Shown: positions 19,501 through 27,221 of the stretch, in pieces | How positions within the stretch are numbered: the first letter of the stretch is position 1 | Layout: every line of letters starts with the position of its first letter | NCBI GenBank assembly: GCA_946481025.1 | Contig: CAMLNA010000044.1 | Coordinates: 1-29,444, forward strand | Source: an uncultured Rivibacter sp. | GTDB taxonomy: Bacteria; Pseudomonadota; Gammaproteobacteria; Burkholderiales; Burkholderiaceae | Length of the DNA: 29,444 nt | Direction: 5' to 3' | The notes under the pieces: generated by a model | Database searches by the model: none | What the model was told of the DNA's origin: nothing | Seen by the model: the letters and a program-made list of their open reading frames with translations, nothing else | Translations under genes and position numbers: made by a program

Positions 19501-19588
19501 ACCCCCGTAGCGCCTGCGGCGCCCCCCTCAAGGCGGCGGCGCCAGCGGACCGGCAAAGCCGGATCCGCGGCGCCTGCTTGGGAGACTG
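19501..19588 (+). repeat. Intergenic GC-rich hairpin repeat, copy B (after priA)
   Basis: Begins about 5 bases after the priA stop and runs almost to the stop of the convergent DUF488 gene. It matches copy A after atpD through CCCCCGTAGCGCC, a GGCGC arm, CTCAAGG, the identical hairpin CCGGCAAAGCCGG (19550-19562) and a related tail ending GGGAGACTGG. The distance from CCCCCGTAG to CCGGCAAAGCCGG is 48 bases here and 49 in copy A. It could act as a two-way end signal between convergent genes, though there is no T run. Confidence 0.85.
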
Positions 19589-19593
19589 GAGCC

Positions 19594-19980
19594 TTAGTCC
19601 AACTTGGCTTGGTGCTCGAGCAGCAACGTGCGCAGCACCGAGCGGTGGCAATGCTTCTCGTCTTCGCAGTAGCAGCCCACGGAGAAGTTCGCCGTGTGCG
19701 ACAGCGCCGCCAGCAGTTCCAGCACGCGGCTGACCTCGGGCACCGACATCTCGGCGCGGTAGCGCTTCACGAAAGTGGCCCAGGCGGCCGGGTTCTCGGC
19801 GGCCTGCGCCAGCTTCACCAGCTCGGCGCTGGGCGACAGGTTGGGCAGCCACACGTCGTACCAGTTCTGCGACGCGAAGTCCGCCTTGGCCACGCCCCGC
19901 GGCGGGCGGCGCACGGTGCCGATGCGCAATCCTTCGTCGGGCAGGCGTTCGCTGCCCAGGCGCACGATGCGTACTGTCAT
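19594..19980 (-). CDS. DUF488 domain protein
   Basis: 128 residues, single domain. It begins VRIVRLGSERLPDEGLRIG with the family's RPPRGV and WYDVWLPNLSPS motifs, and ends with CYCEDEKHCHRSVLRTLL, the conserved Cys/His cluster typical of DUF488 (YeaO-like). The biochemical role of this family is unclear; the Cys/His cluster might bind metal or be catalytic. ATG at 19980 is supported by GGAGGG. It is convergent with priA and divergent from prfC, with about 118 bases to the prfC start. Confidence 0.88.
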   Translation of the reverse strand: MTVRIVRLGSERLPDEGLRIGTVRRPPRGVAKADFASQNWYDVWLPNLSPSAELVKLAQAAENPAAWATFVKRYRAEMSVPEVSRVLELLAALSHTANFSVGCYCEDEKHCHRSVLRTLLLEHQAKLD

Positions 19981-20098
19981 GAAAAATCCCTCCGGCCGGC
20001 TCTCCTTGCGGGGCGCCATCTTCGCTCAACAGCGCCCCGGGCAGGCGTGATCCGCGACAATCCCGGGTTTTCCCGTCGCCCGCGCGCCCCGCTTCGCC

Positions 20099-21709
20099 AT
20101 GTCCGCCGCCCTGCTGCAAGAAATCAACCGCCGCCGCACCTTCGCGATCATTTCGCACCCCGACGCGGGCAAGACCACGCTGACCGAAAAGCTGCTGCTG
20201 TTCTCGGGCGCCATCCAGATCGCGGGTTCGGTGAAGGCACGCAAGGCGAGCCGGCATGCCACGTCCGACTGGATGGAGATCGAGAAGCAGCGCGGCATCT
20301 CGGTGGCCAGCTCGGTCATGCAGATGGAATACCGCGACTGCGTCATCAACCTGCTCGACACCCCCGGCCACCAGGACTTCTCCGAGGACACCTACCGCGT
20401 GCTCACCGCGGTGGACGCCGCGCTCATGGTGGTGGACGCGGCCAATGGCGTCGAAGAGCAGACGCTGCGCCTGCTCAAGGTCTGCCGCGCGCGCAACACG
20501 CCCATCCTCACCTTCGTCAACAAGATGGACCGCGAGGTGAAGCAGCCGCTCGAGCTCATGGACGAGATCGAGCGCACCCTCGGCATGAGCCTCGTGCCGA
20601 TGACCTGGCCGGTGGGCATGGGCAAGGTGTTCCGCGGCGTGATGGACATCCACAAGGACCGCATGCGCGTATTCACGCCCGGCGAAGACCGGGTGGGCGA
20701 CGACGAGCTGGTGCAGGGCCTGCAGGGCGACGCGCTGAAGGAGCGCTTCGGCATCGAATACGAGCAGGCCGCCGGCGAACTGGAGCTGCTGCGCGAAGCC
20801 ACGCCGCCGCTGGACCGCCAGGCCTTCCTCGACGGCCACCAGAGTCCGCTGTTCTTCGGCTCGGCGGTCAACAATTTCGGCGTGCGCGAAGTGCTCGACG
20901 CGCTGGTGGACCTGGCCCCGCCGCCCGGTTCGCGCCCGGCGCAGGAGCGCGTGGTCGAGCCCGCGGAAGACAAGCTCACCGGCGTGGTGTTCAAGGTGCA
21001 GGCCAACATGGACCCGGCACACCGCGACCGCATCGCCTTCGTGCGGGTGAGCTCAGGCCAGTTCCAGCGCGGCATGCGCCTGAAGGTCACGCGGTCAGGC
21101 AAGGAAATGCGGCCCCAGACGGTGGTGACTTTCATGTCCCAGCGACGCGAGCTGGTGGAGCAGGCGGTGGCCGGCGACATCATCGGCATCCCGAACCACG
21201 GCACCTTGCAGCTGGGCGACACGCTCACCGAGGGCGAGGCGCTGCACTTCACCGGCCTGCCGTTTTTTGCCCCGGAGAGCTTCCGGGCGGTGGAAGTGAA
21301 GGACCCGCTGCGCACCAAGCAGCTGCGCCAGGGGCTGCAGCAGCTGGGCGAGGAAGGTGCCATCCAGGTGTTCCGCCCGCACTCGCACGGGCCGATGCTG
21401 CTGGGCGCCGTCGGCCAGCTGCAGTTCGAGGTGGTGCTGCACCGCCTGAAGAGCGAATACGGCTGCGAGGCTCGCCTGGAGCCCAGCCGCTACACGCTCG
21501 CGCGCTGGATCACCAGCGACGACGAGCAGGAGCTGCAGAAGTTCATCGACGCCGAAGCGTTTCGCATCGCCTACGACGTGGTGGGCGCGCCGGCTTTCCT
21601 GGCGGCCTACCCGACCGAGCTGCGGGTCGCCGAGGAGCGCGCGCCCAAGATCAGGTTCCACTCGATGCGCGAGCACTCGGGCCTGGTGTTCGACTCGCAC
21701 AACCACTGA
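20099..21709 (+). CDS. prfC: Peptide chain release factor 3 (RF3)
   Basis: 536 residues. This is a translational GTPase that removes RF1 or RF2 from the ribosome after peptide release. The P-loop SHPDAGKTT is at residues 19-27, switch II is DTPGHQDFSEDTYR and the base-recognition motif is NKMDRE. The effector-loop region KASRHATSDWMEIEKQRGIS is typical of RF3 and separates it from EF-G. The C-terminal domain (GPMLLGAVGQLQFEVVLHRL) is complete. No strong binding site is seen upstream of the ATG. Confidence 0.98.
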   Translation: MSAALLQEINRRRTFAIISHPDAGKTTLTEKLLLFSGAIQIAGSVKARKASRHATSDWMEIEKQRGISVASSVMQMEYRDCVINLLDTPGHQDFSEDTYRVLTAVDAALMVVDAANGVEEQTLRLLKVCRARNTPILTFVNKMDREVKQPLELMDEIERTLGMSLVPMTWPVGMGKVFRGVMDIHKDRMRVFTPGEDRVGDDELVQGLQGDALKERFGIEYEQAAGELELLREATPPLDRQAFLDGHQSPLFFGSAVNNFGVREVLDALVDLAPPPGSRPAQERVVEPAEDKLTGVVFKVQANMDPAHRDRIAFVRVSSGQFQRGMRLKVTRSGKEMRPQTVVTFMSQRRELVEQAVAGDIIGIPNHGTLQLGDTLTEGEALHFTGLPFFAPESFRAVEVKDPLRTKQLRQGLQQLGEEGAIQVFRPHSHGPMLLGAVGQLQFEVVLHRLKSEYGCEARLEPSRYTLARWITSDDEQELQKFIDAEAFRIAYDVVGAPAFLAAYPTELRVAEERAPKIRFHSMREHSGLVFDSHNH

Positions 21710-21724
21710 GCATCGGCATCGGCA

Positions 21725-23356
21725 TCAGGGGGCGGCGTAGTTGAAGGTGGAAGCCTGCAGCGAGCCGGCCCGGCCGGCCGTGGCGGTGAAGAGGTCGTAG
21801 GCGTAGGTGTCGGCCTCGCTGTCGTACAGCTGCGCGCCGATGCTGAAGGAGTCGCCGGCGAAACCCCAGGCGAAGGTGTACTGCAGCGTCCGCGAGGCCT
21901 TGGCCGTACGCGGCAGCGTGCCCAGCGTCGTGGTGGCCTGTGTGGCGGCATTGAACTGCTTCATCGTGCCGCCGTCGCAGTCGGTGCGGCCCGCCAGCGG
22001 CACGCAGTAGATGACGTCGCTGATCTGTTCCCACCATTGCCCGGCGGCCGGCGTGGCGCGGGCCAGCACGCCAGCATAGGCCACGCCGCTGGCCCAGGTC
22101 TGTGCATCGCGCCCGTCGGCACGGACCGAATAGATCGAGCCCAGCCCATGGGCGTCCTGCGAGAAGAAGAAGTAGCGGTCGCCGGCCACGGTGCCCCAGT
22201 GGGCGACGCTCTCATAGGCGCTGCCGTTCATGCCGCTTTCAGGGGTGGCAAGGTCGATGGGGGCGCCACCCGCCTTGGCGACCGACCAGGTGCTCCAGGT
22301 GGATGAGGCCGCATCGCGCAGCCGCACCACGACGTGTCGCTCGGTCGGGGTGATCTGCTGAACCTCGCCGGCGGCGAAGGAGGCCAGCAGGGCGTGGCCG
22401 CCGGCGGTGAGCTGGTAGAGCTTGCGGCCGTCGGCGAAGTAGTGGGTGCCCCAGTCGCCCCGCGCCGACGCGGCCTGCGGCGACTCGAACGTCATCAGCC
22501 CGGCGCCCAGGGTGGCCGCCTGCCCCGAATAGGACAGCACGCGCAGGCTGCGCTGGTTGCCGCCGTCGGCCCACACGCCGAGGTACAGCTTGCGCTCCCC
22601 GGCGAGCAGGCCGATCTGCCAGATCGCGGAGATGGCCTCGCCGCCAGCGACCGCGGTGCCCTGGGCCAGGTCGGTGTCGTACAGGCGAAGCTGGTTGCCG
22701 GTGTGTACCAGCAGCCCGAGCGCCCGGCCGTGTTCGTCCGGCAGCACCAGCATGGCGTGTGGCAGCCCGCCGGGCAGCGCCACGGCGGGCGTGCCGGCGT
22801 TCATCGTGGTGCGCACGCCGGCATAGGTGTTGTCCAAGTAGTCGTCGCAGCGGCCGTCGGGCCCGGCGGTTTCGACCACGGCCCAGGTGTCTGCACCCGC
22901 GGCATCCAGCGGGTAGGTGTTCCAGATCCAGCAGCCATCGGTGATGCGAGACAGCTGCTTCGGCGAGGCGTCGCGGCGGATGGCGAGGTCGAGCGTGTGC
23001 ACACGCCCCTGCTGCAGATAGAACAGACGCGTCGTGCCCAGCTGCGTGATGCGCTGGCCGACCGGGTCCGGCCGCATGCCGCCCACGCCACGCGGCATGG
23101 CGGGCGAGCCGTCTGCCGCGGTCATCAGGATGCTGTGCTTGGGTGTGCCCGGCCTCGCGGGGTCCACCACGGCCAGCCAGTGCCAGCGGCCCCAGTTGGA
23201 ACTGGCGACGTTCCAGAGGTAGTAGTCGGACGGGGCTTCGCCGGCCGGCGCCTCTTCTTCGCCGCTGCCGCCACCGCCGCAGGCGGCCAGCCACAGCGCG
23301 GTGCACAGCACGGCCAGCAGGCGTGCCGCCACCCGGTTCCCAACTGGTCGATCCAC
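21725..23356 (-). CDS. Large orphan lipoprotein of unknown function
   Basis: 543 residues. The N-terminus has a lipoprotein signal with lipobox LAAC (Cys26), followed by a GGGGSGEEEAP linker, so the product is likely anchored to the outer membrane or the periplasmic face of the inner membrane. The rest is rich in beta-strand-like repeats of the form x-L-Y-x (RLFYLQQGRVHTLDL, KLYLGVWADGG, KLYQLTAGGH, DRYFFFSQDAHG), suggesting a beta-propeller-like fold. I recognise no catalytic motif or named family. The start is GTG at 23356 with a G-rich stretch upstream; an internal GTG at 23332 is possible. It is convergent with prfC, 15 bases apart, across a GCATCG hexamer repeat. Confidence 0.75.
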   Translation of the reverse strand: MDRPVGNRVAARLLAVLCTALWLAACGGGGSGEEEAPAGEAPSDYYLWNVASSNWGRWHWLAVVDPARPGTPKHSILMTAADGSPAMPRGVGGMRPDPVGQRITQLGTTRLFYLQQGRVHTLDLAIRRDASPKQLSRITDGCWIWNTYPLDAAGADTWAVVETAGPDGRCDDYLDNTYAGVRTTMNAGTPAVALPGGLPHAMLVLPDEHGRALGLLVHTGNQLRLYDTDLAQGTAVAGGEAISAIWQIGLLAGERKLYLGVWADGGNQRSLRVLSYSGQAATLGAGLMTFESPQAASARGDWGTHYFADGRKLYQLTAGGHALLASFAAGEVQQITPTERHVVVRLRDAASSTWSTWSVAKAGGAPIDLATPESGMNGSAYESVAHWGTVAGDRYFFFSQDAHGLGSIYSVRADGRDAQTWASGVAYAGVLARATPAAGQWWEQISDVIYCVPLAGRTDCDGGTMKQFNAATQATTTLGTLPRTAKASRTLQYTFAWGFAGDSFSIGAQLYDSEADTYAYDLFTATAGRAGSLQASTFNYAAP

Positions 23357-23479
23357 CCCAAGCCCCGAAAAGTTTGCAGGGCAGTTTAGGGATTGCCTTC
23401 CTGTGGCGAACCCCCGTCGATGAGTGGTTTGCGACGTGAAGAAGTAACGGGTGGTAGCCGTCGGGTCGCGGAGCGTGGA

Positions 23480-24448
23480 TCAGCGGCCCGGCTGTACCTG
23501 GAACGCCCACGCCAGCAGCGAAAAGCTCACGAACGCCAGCGTGGTGGACGCCATGATGATGCGTGCGATGCGGCCGTTGTCGGCGCCATAGCGTTCGGCC
23601 AGCAGCGACACGTTGCTGGCCGAGGGCAGGGCGGCCGCCAGCGTCAGCACGGTGAGCTGGAAGTTCGACAGCGGTGCGCCCAGCGCTACCGCGCCCGCGC
23701 CCAGCGCGAACACCAGCACGGGGTGCAGCAGCAGCTTCACCAGCGCCACCGGAAGGAAACGGGCCACCGGCGTGCGCGAGTGCGCATGCTGGCTGGCGCG
23801 CCACAGCACCGCGCCGATGGTGAACAGCGCCACCGGCGTGGCGGCGTCGCCCAGCATCCTGACGATCTGGTGCAGCGGCCCTGGCAGTTCGAGGCTGGTG
23901 GCCGAGGCCAGCGCGCCGAGGGCAATGGACCAGGGCAGCGGATTGCTCAGCGCTCCTCGCAGCGCTCGTTTCGCCGCCGCGCCGGCGCCCTGGCCGGCCG
24001 TGCCGTGCAACTGCGCCAGCGCGATGCACAGCGAGCTGGTGACGAACAGGTCGGCCAGCACCGTGGCGATCACCGGGCCGGCCGCGAGCGGCCCCATCAG
24101 CGCGGCCAGCAGCGGCACGCCCATGAAGCCGGTGTTCGGGAAAGCGGCCACGAGCGCACCGAACGCCGCGTCCTTCAGGTGCACGTGCCGCGACAGCGTG
24201 ACGGCGATGGTGAAGAAGACGATCAGCAGGGCCGCGGCCAGGTACACCGCCAGCACCACCGGGTTCAGCAGCTCCGGAACGGGCATGCTGGCGCCGAAGC
24301 GGAACAGCATGCAAGGCAGCGCGAAGAACAGCACGAAGGCATTGAGGCCGGGGATGGCCGACTCGGGCAGCACGTGCCGCCGCGCGGCCAGGTAGCCGCA
24401 GAGCACCAGCGCGAAAAAAGGGACGGTGACCGCGAGGATGGCCTGCAT
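23480..24448 (-). CDS. AEC family transporter (auxin efflux carrier-type)
   Basis: 322 residues with about ten membrane helices. It fits the bacterial AEC family: PFFALVLCGYLAARR at the start, FPNTGFMGVPLL (the conserved NxGxxGxP-like region) at about 120-131, a hydrophilic mid-loop near 160-175, and ALPSASNVSLLAERYG near the C-terminus. Members export or import organic anions such as malate or malonate; the substrate is not readable. ATG at 24448 is preferred over one 18 bases upstream because the hydrophobic helix begins directly. It is flanked on the same strand by PhoD upstream (gap 48 bases) and the orphan lipoprotein downstream (gap 123 bases). Confidence 0.9.
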   Translation of the reverse strand: MQAILAVTVPFFALVLCGYLAARRHVLPESAIPGLNAFVLFFALPCMLFRFGASMPVPELLNPVVLAVYLAAALLIVFFTIAVTLSRHVHLKDAAFGALVAAFPNTGFMGVPLLAALMGPLAAGPVIATVLADLFVTSSLCIALAQLHGTAGQGAGAAAKRALRGALSNPLPWSIALGALASATSLELPGPLHQIVRMLGDAATPVALFTIGAVLWRASQHAHSRTPVARFLPVALVKLLLHPVLVFALGAGAVALGAPLSNFQLTVLTLAAALPSASNVSLLAERYGADNGRIARIIMASTTLAFVSFSLLAWAFQVQPGR

Positions 24449-24496
24449 GGGCGCGCAGTATCGCAAGCCGTCCGGCCTGCCCCGGCTTGCCGCGGG

Positions 24497-26032
24497 CTAC
24501 GCGGCCTGCGCGCCGGCGCGCCCGCTCTCGACCACGAAGCGGGCCGCCACCTTCACCGGGCTGTCCGGGTCGTCGGGCGAATCGACCGCCATCAGCTCGG
24601 CCTGCAGCTGCCGCTCATCGAGGGCGAACCGCATGTACCCGCGCTGGTCGCTGCGACCGTGGCGGATGTGCGGGTTGAAAGGCAGCGCGCGGTTCAGGCG
24701 TGCCTGTTCGGTGCCGTGGCTGCTGATCGAGGTGCCGCAGAACTCGGTGGCCACCACCGGCGACTTCAGGTCGTCGAAGTCTGCGTGCAGGTCGCACACG
24801 TAGTGCGCGTGCACGTCGCCCCCGAGCACCACCACATTGGGCAGCTCGCGCTGCGCCACTTCGCCCAGCAGCCGCGAGCGCGCCGCGGGGTAGCCGTCCC
24901 AGCCGTCGGTCCAGTGGCTGCGGTCGCCGACGGCCGGGTCGCGCCAGTTGAAGCGCGCCATCAGCGTCTGCTGCGCCAGCAGGTTCCAGGGGCGCCCGCC
25001 GCCCGGGGCGGCGCTGCGCCAGCTGTCGCTCAGCCAGCGCTCCTGCGCCGGGCCGAGCAGGCTGCGCTTCGGGTCGAAGAGTTCGGCGCACTGGCTGGCC
25101 AGCACCGTGCTGGAGCCGCCGCGGCCGGCCTTCGGGCAGGCCTGTGAGTTGCGGTACTGGCGGTCGTCGAGCGTCAGCACGCGCGCCAGCGCACCCCAGT
25201 CGTAGTGTTCGTGGATGCGCAGGTCCGGGCCGCGCGGCCGCAGGCGCTTTGGAAACGGCATGTGTTCCCACCAGGCCTGGTAGGCGGCGGCGCGGCGGAA
25301 GGCGAAGCCCTCCTCGAGCGTCTGCGATTGCAGGCCCGCGTAGTCGTTGTCGACCTCGTGGTCGTCCCACACGGTGATCCACGGCGCACGCGCATGCATG
25401 CGCTGCAGCGCCGGGTCGCTCTTGTACTGGGCGTAGCGGTTGCGATAGTCGGCCAGCGTGCGCACGAGGCCGATGCCCTCATGGGCGCGCACGCGCCCGG
25501 GCACCGGCGGGTATTCGTAGATGTAGTCGCCCAGGAACAGCACGAGGTCGAGTTCGTCCTCGGCCATCTGTCGCCAGGCCGCCCAGTGGCCGTGGTCCCA
25601 GCGCTGGCAGGAGGCAATGGAAAACTTCAACGGCTCGATCGCGCCGGCTGCCGGCAGGGTGCGCGTGCGGCCGGCCATGCTGCGCTGGCCCAGCGCGCTG
25701 AAGCGATACCAGTACCAGCGCCCCGGCACCAGGTCCTGCGGCTCCGCATGCACGCTGTGACCCCACGCGGCGGTGGCTTCCTCGCTGCCGCGCGCGACGA
25801 TGCGCTCGAAGCCTTCGTCCTCGGCCAGCTGCCAATCCACCTTCACCGTTTCGGGCAGGGCGTCGCCCGTGAGCCGCGTCCACAGCACCACGGCACGCTC
25901 GCGGGGGCAGCCCGATGCGATGCCCAGCGCGAAACGTTCGGTGTCGGCGGCACGCGCATGGCGCACGAACCACGGCGCGGCCAGACCGCCGGCGGCGACG
26001 GCCAGCCAATCGCGGCGCGACAGCGCGGCCAT
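24497..26032 (-). CDS. phoD: PhoD-type alkaline phosphatase/phosphodiesterase, Tat-exported
   Basis: 511 residues. The N-terminus has a twin-arginine signal (LSRRDWLAVAAGG, Arg6-Arg7), so it should be folded in the cytoplasm and exported. A PhoD N-terminal domain (FALGIASGCPRERAVVLWTRLTG) is followed by the metallophosphatase domain: FSIASCQRWDHGHWAAW, LFLGDYIYEYPP, ITVWDDHEVDNDYAG and VVLGGDVHAHYVCDL supply the metal ligands. Such enzymes release phosphate from phosphate mono- or diesters in the periplasm, using Ca and Fe in the characterised case. It starts 14 bases after the DUF3185 gene, so the two form an operon. I see no Pho box. Confidence 0.92.
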   Translation of the reverse strand: MAALSRRDWLAVAAGGLAAPWFVRHARAADTERFALGIASGCPRERAVVLWTRLTGDALPETVKVDWQLAEDEGFERIVARGSEEATAAWGHSVHAEPQDLVPGRWYWYRFSALGQRSMAGRTRTLPAAGAIEPLKFSIASCQRWDHGHWAAWRQMAEDELDLVLFLGDYIYEYPPVPGRVRAHEGIGLVRTLADYRNRYAQYKSDPALQRMHARAPWITVWDDHEVDNDYAGLQSQTLEEGFAFRRAAAYQAWWEHMPFPKRLRPRGPDLRIHEHYDWGALARVLTLDDRQYRNSQACPKAGRGGSSTVLASQCAELFDPKRSLLGPAQERWLSDSWRSAAPGGGRPWNLLAQQTLMARFNWRDPAVGDRSHWTDGWDGYPAARSRLLGEVAQRELPNVVVLGGDVHAHYVCDLHADFDDLKSPVVATEFCGTSISSHGTEQARLNRALPFNPHIRHGRSDQRGYMRFALDERQLQAELMAVDSPDDPDSPVKVAARFVVESGRAGAQAA

Positions 26033-26046
26033 GCCGGCGGCGCCCG

Positions 26047-26262
26047 CTACTTGCGCCCGAAGGCCAGCAGCACCACGCCCGCGACCACGCTGCCGACCGA
26101 CAGCCAGACCGGTACGTTGACGCGTTCCTTCTCGTCGACCGACAGCTCCAGCGGACCGAGCTTGGCCTTGTGGGTTTCCTTGGTGAAGCTGAAGCCGCCG
26201 TACAGCAGGCCCAGCACGCCGGCGGCGATCAGCACGATGCCGACGATGCGTTTGAATCCCAT
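26047..26262 (-). CDS. DUF3185 family small membrane protein
   Basis: 71 residues with two membrane helices (about 5-25 and 50-69) and a charged loop between them (KETHKAKLGPLELSVDEKERVN), ending FGRK. The two-helix layout with LGPLELSVDEKE is typical of DUF3185. Function unknown. ATG at 26262 is supported by AGGAGAAGGAGA just upstream. It lies 14 bases before phoD on the same strand and 89 bases from the divergent GIY-YIG-like gene. Confidence 0.85.
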   Translation of the reverse strand: MGFKRIVGIVLIAAGVLGLLYGGFSFTKETHKAKLGPLELSVDEKERVNVPVWLSVGSVVAGVVLLAFGRK

Positions 26263-26351
26263 CGAATGTCTCCTTCTCCTGGCGCGGACGGTCCCTCGGC
26301 CCGTCATCGAGCCGATGATTGTGCGGGATCGCGGCACACCACAATCGGCAC

Positions 26352-26684
26352 ATGCCCCGCGCTCCAAGGCACCGCTACAGCGTCTACGTCGTCGAACTGT
26401 CCGACGCGGTGTGGAACGAGCCGCGGTTCCGCAAGGCCAACCCGGACTGCCTGCTCGGCCGTCCCTTCGTCTACGTGGGCATGACCGGGCTCGACCCGGA
26501 CCTGCGCTTCGACAGGCACAAGGCCGGCATCCAGGCCAACCGCTTCGTGCAGGTGTACGGCCTGCGGCTGCTGCCGCAGCTCTACGAGGTCTACAACCCG
26601 ATGCCCTACGACGGCGCGCGGGACATGGAAGTGGAGCTCGCGATCGCGCTACGCGAAAAGGGTTTCGGGGTGTGGCAGGCCTGA
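26352..26684 (+). CDS. GIY-YIG-like small protein
   Basis: 110 residues. The N-terminal SVYVVEL (10-16) and VYVGMTG (40-46) resemble the GIY and YIG strands, followed by Arg52 and RFDRHKAG and a possible glutamate in MEVELAIALREKG (92-104). These are the elements of a GIY-YIG nuclease fold, but the distance between the two strands is longer than usual because of an insert (DAVWNEPRFRKANPDCLLGR). It may be a divergent nuclease or an inactive relative; DNA-cutting activity is not shown. ATG at 26352 lacks a strong binding site. It is convergent with the next gene, their stops lying in one hairpin. Confidence 0.6.
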   Translation: MPRAPRHRYSVYVVELSDAVWNEPRFRKANPDCLLGRPFVYVGMTGLDPDLRFDRHKAGIQANRFVQVYGLRLLPQLYEVYNPMPYDGARDMEVELAIALREKGFGVWQA

Positions 26685-26701
26685 GCCGCGAGCCGGCTCA
26701 G
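26681..26701. terminator. Short hairpin spanning two convergent stop codons
   Basis: CTGAGCCG (26681-26688) pairs with CGGCTCAG (26694-26701) around a five-base loop. The arms contain the stop codons of both convergent genes (TGA at 26682-26684 and its mirror at 26698-26700). There is no T run on either side, so termination strength is doubtful. Confidence 0.45.
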
Positions 26702-27144
26702 GCGCGCAGCAGGGCCTCGGCGCGCTGCAGCACCGCCGGCTCGGACTCGGCGTTCACGCCCACCAGCAGCCCCAGCGTGCCCGGCGTTGCGCGCTGCGCC
26801 TTCAGCACGCGCGGCAGCGCGTCGGCCAGCAGCTTGTCGAGGTGGGCGGCCACCGTGACGCGCTCATGCGGCCGGCCGGTGCCGCTGCGCAGCACGGCGA
26901 ACTGGAACAGCGGCGAAGCGTCCCACAGCTCGAAGGCCGGGTCGTCGAGCACCGGCTGCAGCTCCGCGAAGGCGGGCATCGCGCGCAGCGTGAGCAGCAG
27001 GTCCTTGCCCCGCGCGGACTTGTCCACCACCACGCAATAGCGCAGCGGCTCGCCCGGCGTGCCGAACTCCCCGGCGGCGATGCGCTCCAGCAGCTGCTGC
27101 TCCAGCTGCCTGCCCTGTTTGTTCCTGCGTTTTGCCTCGCCCAT
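26698..27144 (-). CDS. Small protein of unknown function with MGEAKRR start
   Basis: 148 residues. It starts MGEAKRRNKQGRQLEQQLL, an N-terminus seen in several uncharacterised bacterial proteins, and continues with an alpha/beta body (RYCVVVDKSARGKDLLLTL; FELWDASPLFQFAVL; LGLLVGVNAESEP). There is no signal peptide or membrane helix, so it should be cytoplasmic. I do not recognise a functional family. It is convergent with the GIY-YIG-like gene and lies 77 bases downstream of the stop of the CsgG-like gene on the same strand. Confidence 0.7.
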   Translation of the reverse strand: MGEAKRRNKQGRQLEQQLLERIAAGEFGTPGEPLRYCVVVDKSARGKDLLLTLRAMPAFAELQPVLDDPAFELWDASPLFQFAVLRSGTGRPHERVTVAAHLDKLLADALPRVLKAQRATPGTLGLLVGVNAESEPAVLQRAEALLRA

Positions 27145-27221
27145 GCGGATTCCTGTGGCTCATTGCGTGACTGCGAAAGAGCCCGGGATTGTTCCACGCA
27201 CGGCCAGGCCCGTGCGGCCGC

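Noticed and set aside
17376..19556. 726-codon minus-strand frame over priA
   Set aside because: Antisense shadow of priA with Arg/Gln/His-rich low-complexity sequence.
21710..21727. GCATCG hexamer repeated about three times between prfC and the orphan lipoprotein gene
   Set aside because: Too short to mean more than replication slippage at a gene junction.
19609..21744. 711-codon plus-strand frame over the DUF488 gene and prfC
   Set aside because: Overlaps prfC in another frame; Arg/Gly/Ala-rich translation without motifs.
22239..24314. 691-codon minus-strand frame over the orphan lipoprotein and AEC transporter
   Set aside because: Out of frame with both well-supported genes; no domain visible.
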